64,000 nucleotides of DNA from Hormiphora californensis. Its lineage: Eukaryota > Ctenophora > Tentaculata > Cydippida > Pleurobrachiidae. Position 1 is the stretch's first letter. Each line of letters opens with the position of its first letter. Below are positions 1 to 10,600 of the stretch, piece by piece. The notes under the pieces were generated by a model. That model had not been told where the DNA came from and searched no databases. It saw only the letters and a list, made by a program, of their open reading frames with translations. The translations under genes were made by a program, and so were the position numbers. The DNA lies in assembly GCA_020137815.1 (NCBI GenBank), contig CM035361.1, forward strand, positions 290,363 to 354,362, given 5' to 3'.

Positions 1-274
1 GCAGAGATAAGATAACGCCTGAGATCTATAGGTAAAGAGAGTGAGAGATTAGCGAGAGTGAGAGAGAGATAAAGAATGTGTGGGTCTGGGAGTTCGTGAC
101 TGTTATCTTGATCTCGGTGTTGCAACGGCTTGAGAGTGTGACATAAAGAAAAAGAGAGAGGGAGTTCGTACACGCTTATCTTTCCAACGGTTTTTAAGTG
201 TGACAGAAACAGTGGAGTAAGGACTTCTAAGTGCAGCAGTGTTATAAGTTTTCATGTATCACTGGGGGGTGTTA
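1..274. other. Flank left of the large transposon, no gene seen
   Basis: GA-rich sequence with two imperfect copies of a roughly 90-bp unit; each has a 'gggagttcgt' start and an 'agtgtgaca' end. The last 40 bases (GTTATAAG...CACTGGGGGGTGT) match the unit that resumes at 7518, on the far side of the transposon, so this flank and the right flank were once joined. I see no coding potential. Confidence 0.5.
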
Positions 275-297
275 GGGGAGCCACAGGTAATATGGGA
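275..297 (+). repeat. Left terminal inverted repeat of the 7.2-kb transposon
   Basis: Begins GGGGAGCCACAGGTAATATG and pairs perfectly over 23 bases with 7495-7517. TA precedes it at 273-274. Confidence 0.9.
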
Positions 298-1280
298 AAT
301 TTGGTAAAATGGGAAATCGGTGTTTTGAAAAGATTGGCCATGTTACAGGCTCATAAATAGTTAATAACTCTTATTAGTGATCTTAGATTAGTTCTGAAAC
401 CGTTTATAGCCTTGGGGGGAAGTGTTTAGATGGTACACTAGCACCCTCGTCATCTTAAAATAAGGAAAGTAAAAATTCAGGCCACTTTTTTCATTTGGTA
501 CACACGTCTCTGTTTCTTTGAGAAATTATCGATTGGCTTAGTTTATGAGCAAGATAATTATTAGCGATCCCTGAAGAGATCAGAGCATCAGAATGAACGT
601 GTCTAATTATAATTAGCTAATTATAGAAACTCATGATTTTGGTATAATAGGATACTTTTGTTTTACTGAAATGGGATACCCCATTTTACCAAATTTTCAC
701 TATCCCATTTTTCCAAAACATGTTTTTGAAAAATGGGATAATGAAATTTTGGCTGTTTAAACGGCCATTTTAAACGCAAACTTCTCAGTTACGAATATCA
801 ATATAGCCTATTTTCGTTCATAACTCGAAAAAACTCGTATTCTCTGAAAAAAATTCACCGAGTGACAACTGCAGAATACGACTACACGTGTGGATATAAT
901 TATTTAATTCTCATTAATCTAATCTTCTATTATAGACACCAAAAGGTTTCTGGTATCCGTGTAGCTTTCTTGGTTTAGCAGTTACTAAATATTATCCACA
1001 TTTATGTGTTAACGATCAACTTTTTGGTCCCCAATTCTTTAGCAAATTTTAGAGAATTTCTAAATTTTTTGACCTGTCTGAAATTATATATACAGGTAGA
1101 ACCCCGCTAGGAAATGAATCTGTTCACGCTTTTACCCCTCCTGTTGAACTTAGTAGTGTAAAATGAGGCTTTATGGACCCGTTGGTGAAGAAATTAGGCA
1201 GCTTGTTCCTAACTTTTCATGATTTCACGGCTGCCGGCTAATATAGGGCCTTCGGACCATTTCCTAATTATAAACAAAAC
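298..1280. other. AT-rich left subterminal region
   Basis: No ORF of note. It holds repeated 'aaatgggata' and 'tatcccatttt' words at about 300-320 and 669-745, mirrored near the right end at 7243-7312. Such clustered subterminal motifs are usual transposase-binding sites in large DNA transposons; that role is inferred here. Confidence 0.5.
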
Positions 1281-1332
1281 TTAAATACCATTACAAACTA
1301 GTTTAATCCAAGCAAAGTGCAACTTTAAGTTA

Positions 1333-1765
1333 CCATATTTTGGTACTACCCGCATCCTCCATATCCTTAAATCGATAGTGTTTACGCAGTGAATACAGAG
1401 CGAATGCAGAGTGAATGCAGAGCGAATGCAGAGTGAATGCAGAGTGAATGCAGAGTGAATGCAGAGTGAATGCAGAGCGAATGCAGAGTGAATGCAGAGT
1501 GAATGCAGAGTGGTTCCAGAGTGAATACGCAGTGAATGCAGAGTGAATACGCAGTGAATACGCAATCATTGGGGATATCCTACCAGAACTGTTTACGCAG
1601 TGAATACAGAGTGAATACGCAGTGAATACAGAGTGAATACGCAGTGAATGCAGAGCGAATACGCAATCATTGGTAATATCCTACCAGAACTGTTTACGCA
1701 GTGAATACAGGGTGAATACGCAGTGAATACAGAGTGAATGCAGATAGAATGACAGAGAGATATGA
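1333..1765. repeat. Left inner minisatellite (GAATGCAGAGT type)
   Basis: Short units alternating GAATGCAGAGT, GAATGCAGAGC and GAATACGCAGT, with longer period marked by 'caatcattgg(g/t)(g/a)atatcctacca'. The whole block, including its outer border 'ccgcatcctccatatccttaaatcgatagtg', reappears as the reverse complement at about 6822-7215. The ORFs read through it are artefacts of the repeat. Confidence 0.85.
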
Positions 1766-1929
1766 CAGAGAGACTATAAATGCAGAGCGAAAGTGCAGCA
1801 GACGATAAGCAATCATTGGTAATATCCTACCCGAGAACTAGAGGCCGTAAAAGAAGCAGTGTGATATGGAAAAAAACTTGTTTGATATTGTTTGCTACAA
1901 TCCCGAAAAAATAGGAAGGAAGGGGAGAA

Positions 1930-2574
<645 letters not shown>

Positions 2575-2575
<1 letters not shown>

Positions 2576-2692
2576 GCCATAATCGGCCATGTGATCTGCT
2601 TTAATCGGCCATGTGATCTGCTTTAATCGGCCATGCGATCTGCTTTAATCGGCCATGCGATCTGCTTTAATCGGCGATATGACCTGCCACGA
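2575..2692 (+). repeat. 22-bp tandem repeat upstream of the proline-rich ORF
   Basis: About five copies of AATCGGCCATGTGATCTGCT-type units (TGTGATC or TGCGATC variants), ending about 150 bp before the ATG at 2845. It could be a promoter or binding array; no function is shown. Confidence 0.85.
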
Positions 2693-2844
2693 TCAGTCCT
2701 AGTCATGTCTCGCATAACCCACGTCTCATATAACCCAATCATCAATAGAACACGCAAAACGGTGAGGCGATCCCTAGTGACTCTATACTATAAATTAACC
2801 ATGTGCGTGAACTATAATTATCCCAATCCTTTACAAACAACATC

Positions 2845-3615
2845 ATGAGTTCTTCTACCTTCGGCGAATGCACTCTCTGCACCAAGACCCTCCTGGACAA
2901 CCTCACCTTTAAACCTGACGGGACAGTCATCCTGCAGTACTCCTGCACACCCTGTGCTACCCACTCAGTCACTCCTACCGGACCCCCTGCTGGACCTACA
3001 CCTCCTACTGTACCCGCTGCTGCACCTAACGGACCCCATGCCGGACCTGCTGGACCCCCTGCCCCGCCTACCGGACCTCCTTCTGGACCCTCTGCCCCGC
3101 CCATCGGACCTCCCGCTGGACCTGCTGGACCACCTGCCCCGCCTATCGGACCTCCCGCTGGACCCTCTGCCCCGCCCATCGGACCTCCCGCTGGACCTGC
3201 TGGACCACCTGCCCCGCCTATCGGACCTCCCGGACCCTCTGCCCCGCCCATCGGACCTCCCGCTGGACCCCCTCCTACTGGACCTGTTTCTGCCCAGCCT
3301 GGGTCTTCATTCGGGGCCAATAGCATCGCGGGGAAGGCACTGACCAGATACAATCTTGTCTGGAACCAACAGAGGTCTACCAATTCCAGCACAACAGAGG
3401 CTCTGTCGGCGACCGGCATCAACCTGAGAGCATTCTACGATACAAAACCAATTGCTGAGGCAGCTTTGATCGAGCCTCGCAAGCTTCATCGATATCTTTC
3501 TCAACGAGGACGCAACACAATCCTACTCACCAAAAGGGAATGTCAAAACATCCTCAGAGAGCCACAGACTGCACGACGGGTCCGAGAGGCGAGAGTGAGC
3601 GGGGAATTGATGTAG
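2845..3615 (+). CDS. 256-aa proline/glycine-rich protein with N-terminal CxxC pair, transposon-borne
   Basis: I do not recognise this protein. The first 40 residues hold two CxxC pairs (CTLC near residue 10, CTPC near residue 36), as in a small zinc-ribbon. A low-complexity stretch of roughly 110 residues follows (GPPAGPAGPPAPPIGP-like, period about 20 residues). The C-terminal 100 residues are non-repetitive and basic, rich in Arg/Lys (RKLHRYLSQRGRN..., ARRVREARVS). The start is preceded by a TATA-like element (tactataaatt, about 2787-2797). It lies inside the 7.2-kb transposon, upstream of and opposite to the transposase. The collagen-like look comes from Pro-rich repeats, not a strict Gly-X-Y register, so I do not call it collagen. 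An accessory DNA-binding protein of the element is the simplest guess, unproven. Confidence 0.6.
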   Translation: MSSSTFGECTLCTKTLLDNLTFKPDGTVILQYSCTPCATHSVTPTGPPAGPTPPTVPAAAPNGPHAGPAGPPAPPTGPPSGPSAPPIGPPAGPAGPPAPPIGPPAGPSAPPIGPPAGPAGPPAPPIGPPGPSAPPIGPPAGPPPTGPVSAQPGSSFGANSIAGKALTRYNLVWNQQRSTNSSTTEALSATGINLRAFYDTKPIAEAALIEPRKLHRYLSQRGRNTILLTKRECQNILREPQTARRVREARVSGELM

Positions 3616-3734
3616 AGTGTTGTGAATATATATTGTAAATTTATAGAATTATCTAAGTTTTAACAAACCATGTGTTTTAGAAGTACACTCCTGCAAGTAA
3701 TAAAAATTGGATACTATCACGCACAATTAAATAC

Positions 3735-4140
3735 CTGGTCATTGAAATCACTGGTTGATTGTTAGACAATACCACTTCACGTAATAATATCACACTGTCA
3801 CGTACCATAGCTAATCATAACAGTCACTAACTGGTAATTATTAGACAATACGTCCTCCGCGTAATAATATGATCACACTGTCACGTACCATACCTAATCA
3901 TTGTAACAGTTACTAACTGGTAATTATTAGACAATACCACTCCGCGTAATAATATGATCACACTGTCACATATCATACCTATCACCATACCTAATCATTG
4001 TAACAGTTACTAACTGGTAATTATTAGACAATACCACTCCGCGTAATAATATGATCACACTGTCACATATCATACCTAATCATTACATTGTAACAGTTAC
4101 TAACTGGTAATTATTAGACAATGACGTAATAATATCACAC
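3735..4140 (+). repeat. About 100-bp tandem repeat between two transposon ORFs
   Basis: Four to five imperfect copies of a unit containing 'taactggtaattattagacaat', 'cgcgtaataatatgatcacactgtcac' and 'ataccta atcattgtaacagtt'. It sits directly upstream of the TATA box of the next ORF. No coding potential. Confidence 0.85.
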
Positions 4141-4171
4141 GATAACGCACTTGAATACCTGATCACTGATA

Positions 4172-4179
4172 TATAAATA
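4172..4179 (+). promoter_or_regulatory. TATA box for the 121-aa ORF
   Basis: TATAAATA, 29 bases before the ATG at 4208, a distance that would put transcription start just before the start codon. The 2845 ORF has a similar arrangement (TATA-like word, then 'acaaacaacatc' before ATG), suggesting a shared promoter style for the transposon genes. Confidence 0.5.
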
Positions 4180-4207
4180 CAAGACCGTTTCTTACTTCAA
4201 ACTAACT

Positions 4208-4573
4208 ATGCCACGCCACAACTCCCAACCATTTAGCTATCTTCCAGTGTCTCCTCGTGTTTGTCACCCTGATTATGATTTAGCTTTACACCCTAAAACT
4301 AAACGATGTATATTGCCTGAGTGCTATGGTACCGGTTCATTTGCCGAACCGAAAACATACATACTTCCTCTACCTCTGAATCTTGATGAACATTCTCCAA
4401 CTGGGACTCGAAAACTCGTTAATGCATTTGAAAAAGTGCGATTCAATAAACAGGTATGGTGCCATAACAATACTACTAAATTTTTCACTTACCAAGGTGG
4501 TTATTGTAACACTCCCATACTTGATACTAATATTTCTCTAATCCACACAGTTTGGATCAACAAACCTACGTGA
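4208..4573 (+). CDS. 121-aa unrecognised ORF in the transposon
   Basis: Compact ORF with balanced composition and no low complexity, beginning MPRHNSQPFSYLPVSPRV and ending with HTVWINKPT. Cysteines are scattered (residues near 19, 38, 43, 80, 94) without an evident zinc motif. No signal peptide or membrane segment. A well-placed TATA box precedes the start. A second short ORF in another frame (4611-4805) follows, so the two may be exons of one transcript; 'cacag' and 'tgtgcaag' occur in between, but I cannot settle the junction. Function unknown. Confidence 0.5.
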   Translation: MPRHNSQPFSYLPVSPRVCHPDYDLALHPKTKRCILPECYGTGSFAEPKTYILPLPLNLDEHSPTGTRKLVNAFEKVRFNKQVWCHNNTTKFFTYQGGYCNTPILDTNISLIHTVWINKPT

Positions 4574-4610
4574 AGCATGTGCAAGGAGCAACGTCAAGAA
4601 GAGCCTTTTC

Positions 4611-4805
4611 ATGAAGAGTAAGCCAATTGCTCAGCTTTACAAGGTCTCAGAAAGAGACAATTTCGAGAAACTGAAAGGAAAACATACGAAGAAAGACGGT
4701 ACTATAAAATTGCTGAATTTTTCGACATGTTGTGAGCGAGAACTCCAGAAACCTGCCTACCAACTTACGTTGAAACGTGAAAGAGAACGAGGTTCTATCA
4801 TTTGA
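4611..4805 (+). CDS. 64-aa basic ORF, possible second exon
   Basis: Short Lys/Arg-rich ORF (MKSKPIAQLYKVSERDNFEK...) just downstream of, but out of frame with, the 121-aa ORF. The tripeptide KPIA also occurs in the 2845 ORF, in a KPIAEAAL context, which may be chance. Length and composition alone do not prove it is coding. Confidence 0.25.
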   Translation: MKSKPIAQLYKVSERDNFEKLKGKHTKKDGTIKLLNFSTCCERELQKPAYQLTLKRERERGSII

Positions 4806-4925
4806 AGTACAGTGTTATAACTTGATTGATATGGATATATAGTTGAAAACAACTGGTACAACAGATTTTAATACAGAATTATTGTAATTAGAATAAAAAT
4901 ACAGCTGATTAAAGTTAAACACACA

Positions 4926-5954
4926 TCACCATGTCCTGTAATATAGGAGGCCAGGCAAGAACTCAGAAAATAGACGGCTCATATCATGTACAGTAGTGAC
5001 TCCTTTGCTCTTCAGCCAGGCGTATTCAGTAATATCCAGTTGTAAGGTCCTCTCAGAGCGATTTCCTCCAACCCGCAAACGTGTATGATTCTTTAGGTGG
5101 GTCCAGAGTCCCTCAATGGCGTTGGTGTGCGCTCCAGTAGTAGGGCACACAAAGTTTGTGGAATGGTTCACGGTATGATGTGTGTATCCGTGCTGGTTGA
5201 GGTTTCTGTATGCGGCCCAGCAGTCAGAGATGATTATTGAACCAGGACGGATGTAGCTTTTGATGATGGGAAGTAGGGTTGCCTCGTCTCTCTTGTTTCC
5301 TGGGCAGATCACGAAAAATGCTTCTCCTGTCTCTTGGTCGACACCTCCAAAGACCCAGTGTCCATCCACAATTCGGCCTCGGCTGTACTTTTGGTGTCCA
5401 TGCTTGCTCTCGTCAATTTGAACAATCTTCCCAGGTCCTCCGATCATCCCAGCAGTAGAGGTCATCTCATCGTGCATCTTCTCCCGTATCTTGCAGTAGA
5501 ATCTGTAGACGGTGCCCTCATCTAGAGAAAGTATGATGCCAGTGGCAGCAGCTGATGTTCTCAGGGTGTACTGGTTCAGGAGGCCGATAAACTTGCTGAA
5601 GGGCATCGGACTTCGTTCGAGGATGCTGTGTTTCCGTACAGACACAGTAAGTCCACAAGTGGTGCACTTCCAACTGAAGCCATCACTGTATATGGTGGTA
5701 GAACAGGGTGTTATCCTCATCAGGACCAGGCAGTTGTTGCATTGGCAGTGGGTAGGAAGGATCTTCTTTCTCAGGAGGTAGTCAAAGCAGTCGTACTCCG
5801 AGGAGAGGACACCGGCGAGAACAAGGTCAGAGTAAGATACATGCATGTCCTTGAGGGACACCGAAGCGCTAAATGGAGACAGGGTCAAATAAAGAGTGAA
5901 TGCCCTAGGAAGAGTCAGATAGTAACTCAGCTCTGGTAAAAACACATAAAACAA
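4926..5954 (-). CDS. IS1595/ISXO2 (Merlin-type) DDE transposase
   Basis: A transposase of the ISXO2-like/IS1595 family, called Merlin in eukaryotes, which cuts and pastes the element through a DDE catalytic core. An N-terminal zinc-binding region is visible: two CxxC-type pairs, CQCNNC near residue 70 and CTTC near residue 97. The core has the first Asp in VQIDESKHG (about residue 180), the second in IIISDCWAAY (about 240) and the acidic third residue in NAIEGLWTHLKN (about 275). GHWVFGGVDQETGE is typical of the family's second strand. The length (342 aa, or about 306 from the internal Met in MHVSYSDLV) fits. The reading frame is intact. It lies alone on the minus strand within the 7.2-kb element, downstream and convergent to the plus-strand ORFs. 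Whether it drives that element is uncertain, because Merlin duplications are normally 8-9 bp. Confidence 0.88.
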   Translation of the reverse strand: MFYVFLPELSYYLTLPRAFTLYLTLSPFSASVSLKDMHVSYSDLVLAGVLSSEYDCFDYLLRKKILPTHCQCNNCLVLMRITPCSTTIYSDGFSWKCTTCGLTVSVRKHSILERSPMPFSKFIGLLNQYTLRTSAAATGIILSLDEGTVYRFYCKIREKMHDEMTSTAGMIGGPGKIVQIDESKHGHQKYSRGRIVDGHWVFGGVDQETGEAFFVICPGNKRDEATLLPIIKSYIRPGSIIISDCWAAYRNLNQHGYTHHTVNHSTNFVCPTTGAHTNAIEGLWTHLKNHTRLRVGGNRSERTLQLDITEYAWLKSKGVTTVHDMSRLFSEFLPGLLYYRTW

Positions 5955-6183
5955 AACACTAAACTAGCTAAAAAACATACCCACTAACTAGCCAACTTAA
6001 TACATAGAGGGAGGGAGAACAGACGAGTACTAGGCGAATAGGTGAAAACAGACAGAAAGAGATAGCCTAGTCCACGTGTGTTATTATATGGTGCCGACAT
6101 ACTGAAGTTACCCAAGTTACCCCTCACAGTAGTTAACAGACAGTTGGGTGATCGGATAACTGTTTATTAGCCTCATGTTTGAT

Positions 6184-6244
6184 AGTCAGAGTTTTTGTTA
6201 TTCTCTCTGTGGCTGCCACAGAGAGAATAACAAAAACTCTGACT
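6184..6244. repeat. Perfect 29-bp hairpin with 3-base loop
   Basis: AGTCAGAGTTTTTGTTATTC... to 6212, a CTG spacer, then the exact complement to 6244. It lies between the transposase start and the GIY-YIG-like exon. It may be a terminator-like or cruciform element, or the remnant of a small palindromic insertion. Confidence 0.9.
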
Positions 6245-6299
6245 AACAATAGTTAACTTATATGGATAATTAAAGATGGAAAGAAAAATATAGCACAGA

Positions 6300-6521
6300 T
6301 TGGCAGCGAAATCGCCCAATATCTACCCTAACGAAGCACTTGCAGCACACTACCAATCACAACACAATGGAGAACCCCCTGATTTAGAGTTTGACATATT
6401 GGCAACTGGCTTGGACCAGCCAGTCAGACGAAAAGTCACGGAGGCGATCCTAATCAAATCTCTTAAACCTAGCATTAACAAACGAGAAGAGGGAGAAAAG
6501 ATCGAACAATTTATTATCTGA
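6300..6521 (+). CDS. GIY-YIG endonuclease C-terminal-like exon
   Basis: An open stretch of about 73 codons with no ATG, preceded by 'tatagcacag', a good splice acceptor, so it is best read as an exon or gene remnant. The end, ATGLDQPVRRKVTEAILIKSLKPSINKREE, matches the conserved tail of GIY-YIG domains seen in Penelope-like elements and phage-type reverse transcriptase ORFs (..R.VTEA..I..LKPSLN.). The catalytic GIY-YIG part is not found upstream, so it is truncated or split. It could be a passenger inside the 7.2-kb transposon. Confidence 0.45.
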   Translation: MAAKSPNIYPNEALAAHYQSQHNGEPPDLEFDILATGLDQPVRRKVTEAILIKSLKPSINKREEGEKIEQFII

Positions 6522-6639
6522 TACAGTATCTGATTTCTGATTCCTAGTTTGCGTGTGATGTATATATATTGTATAGTTCCTATTTCGTGTATTTTAGATA
6601 TTAGACATTTGACCTTATTTTTAGCAGCCTGATGATGTC

Positions 6640-6770
<131 letters not shown>

Positions 6771-6821
6771 AAACCACTTTTTTTTCGGGTTGTAGCAACA
6801 ATATCCAATTTTTCTATCACT

Positions 6822-7215
6822 GCGTATTTACCCTGTATTCACTGCGTAAACAGTTCTGGTAGGATATTACCAATGATTGCGTATTCGCTCTGCATTCGCT
6901 CTGCATTCGCTCTGCATTCACTCTGTATTCACTGCGTATTCACCATGTATTCACTGCGTAAACAGTTCTGGTAGGATATCCCCAATGATTGCGTATTCAC
7001 TGCGTATTCACTCTGCATTCACTGCGTATTCACTCTGGAACCACTCTGCATTCACTCTGCATTCACTCTGCATTCGCTCTGCATTCACTCTGCATTCACT
7101 CTGCATTCACTCTGCATTCACTCTGCATTCGCTCTGCATTCGCTCTGCATTCACTCTGTATTCACTGCGTAAACACTATCGATTTAAGGATATGGAGGAT
7201 GCGGGTAGTACCCAT
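6822..7215. repeat. Right inner minisatellite, inverted relative to 1333-1765
   Basis: ACTCTGCATTC / GCTCTGCATTC / ACTGCGTATTC units, punctuated by 'tggtaggatatt(a/c)cc(a)atgattg'. This is the reverse complement of the left block, including the outer border 'cactatcgatttaaggatatggaggatgcgg'. It forms a long inner inverted repeat of the transposon. Confidence 0.85.
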
Positions 7216-7494
7216 ATTTTGAGGAAAATTAATTTGGATAAAATGGGATACCAATTTTTTGATAAAATGGGATATCCCATTTTCGTTAAAAATGGGTATC
7301 CCATTTCACCAAAATAAAATTCCACTGCAAATTTTCAAGGTAATATGGGATAGTGCCAGATCTCAATTGTGGAGCATTCGTTGGGGTAATTTTCGTGGTA
7401 ATGTGCTAGCGCTGGTCCAAATAAGACACACCTATGAAGACGGCGTGACTTTATTGTCATCTGAAAAAAAATTATGGCCAAAAGTTGTTAGGTA

Positions 7495-7517
7495 TCCCAT
7501 ATTACCTGTGGCTCCCC
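7495..7517 (-). repeat. Right terminal inverted repeat of the 7.2-kb transposon
   Basis: Complement of 275-297 over all 23 bases; TA follows at 7518-7519. The sequence inside it (7243-7312) repeats AAATGGGATA words in both orientations. Confidence 0.9.
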
Positions 7518-7600
7518 TATAAGTGAAAACTTATAACACTGGGGGGTGTTATAAGTGAAAACTTATAACACTGGGCAGTGTTATAAGTTGTACAAGCAGT
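7518..7600. repeat. Palindromic target-site repeat beside the transposon
   Basis: 'tataagtgaaaacttataacactgg' occurs twice, and CTTATAACACTGGGCAGTGTTATAAG is nearly palindromic. Together with 235-274 it looks like an older small inverted-repeat element into which the 7.2-kb transposon jumped. Confidence 0.6.
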
Positions 7601-7698
7601 GCTACCTAAAGAATTATATTATATCTCAAAATTTTACAATGTCTCATGTAAGACTGTCAATCGAGCAGCGTACGTGTATGACAACAGAATGAACTTAC

Positions 7699-10600
7699 CA
7701 TTACATGCTATGGTTGGAAGTAGAGTAATGTAAGCACCACAAAGAGCAGGTCCAGAGTCTGGGAGGAATCCTGAAGGAAGTTAGGTTATTTTATCAGCTG
7801 CAGTCAACCCCACAAAACAACTTGTCACACGCCCCTTTGTGTTCGTGCAGGAAAGCAGAACAACTGATATAACCGGTCATTACCTGTAACAAAGGGGGTT
7901 GTTGACCCAGCATCTGTTCCAGGTGTAGCTGTTCCAAAAGGAGGAGTTATTGTAGGCCCTGAGAAAAATGTTGTTGGGCCCTTTGTTTCAGGCGCCCTTG
8001 TTTCAGGCGCTCTTGTTTCAGGCGCTCTTGTTTCAGGCGCTCTTGTTTCGGGCGCTCTTGTTTCGGGAGCTCCTGTTTCGGGAGCTCCTGTTTCGGGCGC
8101 CATCGTTTCCCACTCTGGTGGCGCTATTGTTTCCCACTCTGGTGGCGTTATTGGTCCACTGTCTGGTGGCGTTATTGTTCCTCTGTCTGGTGGCGTTATT
8201 GTTCCTCTGTCTGGTGGCGTTATTGTTCCACTGTCTGGTGGCGTTATTGTTCCTCTGTCTGGTGGCGTTATTGTTCCTCTGTCTGGTGGCGTTATTGTTC
8301 CTCTGTCTGGTGGCGTTATTGTTCCTCTGTCTGGTGGCGTTATTGTTCCTCTGTCTGGTGGCGTTATTGTTCCTCTGTCTGGTGGCGTTATTGTTCCTCT
8401 GTCTGGTGGCGTTATTGTTCCTCTGTCTGGTGGCGTTATTGTTCCTCTGTCTGGTGGCGTTATTGTTCCTCTGTCTGGTGGCGTTATTGTTCCACTGTCT
8501 GGTGGCGTTATTGTTCCTCTGTCTGGTGGCGTTATTGTTCCTCTGTCTGGTGGCGTTATTGTTCCACTGTCTGGTGGCGTTATTGTTCCTCTGTCTGGTG
8601 GCGTTATTGTTCCTCTGTCTGGTGGCGTTATTGTTCCTCTGTCTGGTGGCGTTATTGTTCCTCTGTCTGGTGGCGTTATTGTTCCTCTGTCTGGTGGCGT
8701 TATTGTTCCTCTGTCTGGTGGCGTTATTGTTCCTCTGTCTGGTGGCGTTATTGTTCCTCTGTCTGGTGGCGTTATTGTTCCACTGTCTGGTGGCGTTATT
8801 GTTCCTCTGTCTGGTGGCGTTATTGTTCCTCTGTCTGGTGGCGTTACTGTTCCTCTGTCTGGTGGCGTTATTGTTCCTCTGTCTGGTGGAGTTATTGTTC
8901 CAGTGTATGGTGGCGTTATTGCACCTAAATTAAATGGCGTTATTGTTTCTATGTCGAGTGGATTTATATCTTTAAGGTCAGGTCATCTGACCTTAAAGAA
9001 AGACTCAGGTGGCATCTGCTGTTCTACTACATATTACGGATCAATGTAAGCAGATTGTATTATTCAGAGTATGAATTCTAGACAATAAGTAGAATGTTTT
9101 CCAGCTTGCATCAGGCACTTAATCGTACCGCCAATACTTAACTACTAACTAGTCAATAGAGGAGCTACGAACAAAAGCGTAATATACGAACAAGCCAAAT
9201 ATCATCACTCAACACCTAACAAAACAAATGGGGATCACGAATAAAGATTCACCAATCAGATCGCTAGATCTGTTAAAAAAATGACGTCATACGCCGCCAA
9301 TCAGGATGTGCAGCACTTAATTTTATATTTATTGTTGCCCTTCTTTGAACACGATTCCCATTTCTTCTGAATGAAGTTGAGCAAGCGTCGTAATCTACTG
9401 TCTACTGTATCAATTATAAAGCATTTGAAAAATGCATAGCTCCCCTAAACTCTATTTGCAATTTGCTCAAGGAAGAGCAACATTCGAATTGATTATCATT
9501 AATTATACCTTGATCAGGTATCGTATGGGAGGATCACTAGACATGTGAACTGTACTAGTCGTTCCGCTATGTTTTGTCAAATGACTGTGATGATACTGTA
9601 CCTGCATCTGGCGGCGTTATTGTTCCTCTGTCTGGTGGCGTTATTGTTCCTCTGTCAGGTGGCGTTATTGTTCCTCTGTCTGGCGGCGTTATTGTTCCTC
9701 TGTCTGGCGGCGTTATTGTTCCTCTGTCTGGTGGCGTTATTGTTCCTCTGTCTGGTGGCGTTATTGTTCCTCTGTCTGGTGGCGTTATTGTTCCTCTGTC
9801 TGGTGGCGTTATTGTTCCACTGTCTGGTGGCGTTATTGTTCCTCTGTCTGGTGGAGTTATTGTTCCAGTGTATGGTGGCGTTATTGTTCCAATGTCTGGC
9901 GGCGTTATTGTTCCTCTGTCTGGCGGCGTTATTGTTCCTCTGTCTGGTGGCGTTATTGTTCCACTGTCTGGCGGCGTTATTGTACCTGCATCTGGCGGCG
10001 ATACTGTTCCTGGGTGGTTTGTATCTGTTATTGGAAAGAATTCGACAGTTATGGAGGATTGGTAGGGTCTATTATCTAATCATATGACATATAGAAAAGC
10101 CCACAGGGCAACTAAGGATTATTAATATTGTGTAACGCAGCCGTAAAAAGCTTTTTATTTATGCTTTCTAAAACTAGGCCTCTTATAATACGCTCATAAA
10201 GCAAGGGTTCTAAACTTTACAAGTCGGAAGAGTTTGAAAAAGCAATTCCCAGTATGAGTTCATGAACAAATGGCTTACCAAAGGGTGGTGTCCAAGTTGA
10301 TTGTCCTTCACCTAGAGACGTGTTGGAGTGAGATATAGGTATTAAGGGTACCATGCTGCAGCATCTGTCAGAGCGCGCGAGAACTGTGGCCAGAGCATTG
10401 GCCTGACAGTGCAGCATTGTACGTGAACAAGAATATATTAGTTGCACTATGTATCCATAGTGCCGTGTTTCCCTGCCTTCAACTTCAGAGGTTTATGTGA
10501 TCTGACCCGAGCAGATGGGCTGTATAATTAGCCTCGTTATGTGATCAGTGAGATTGAGAATGTTGACACCTGAGTGTCACAATCTCTGTTATAATCGGCT

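Noticed and set aside
2845-3300. Collagen-like protein
   Set aside because: Gly and Pro are frequent, but the Gly-X-Y register is not kept; the period is about 20 residues.
7968-8933. Plus-strand 321-aa Leu-rich ORF (LVALLFLC repeats), resembling a membrane protein
   Set aside because: It is the antisense of the GTITPPDR coding repeat, whose minus-strand exon has matching splice sites and phase.
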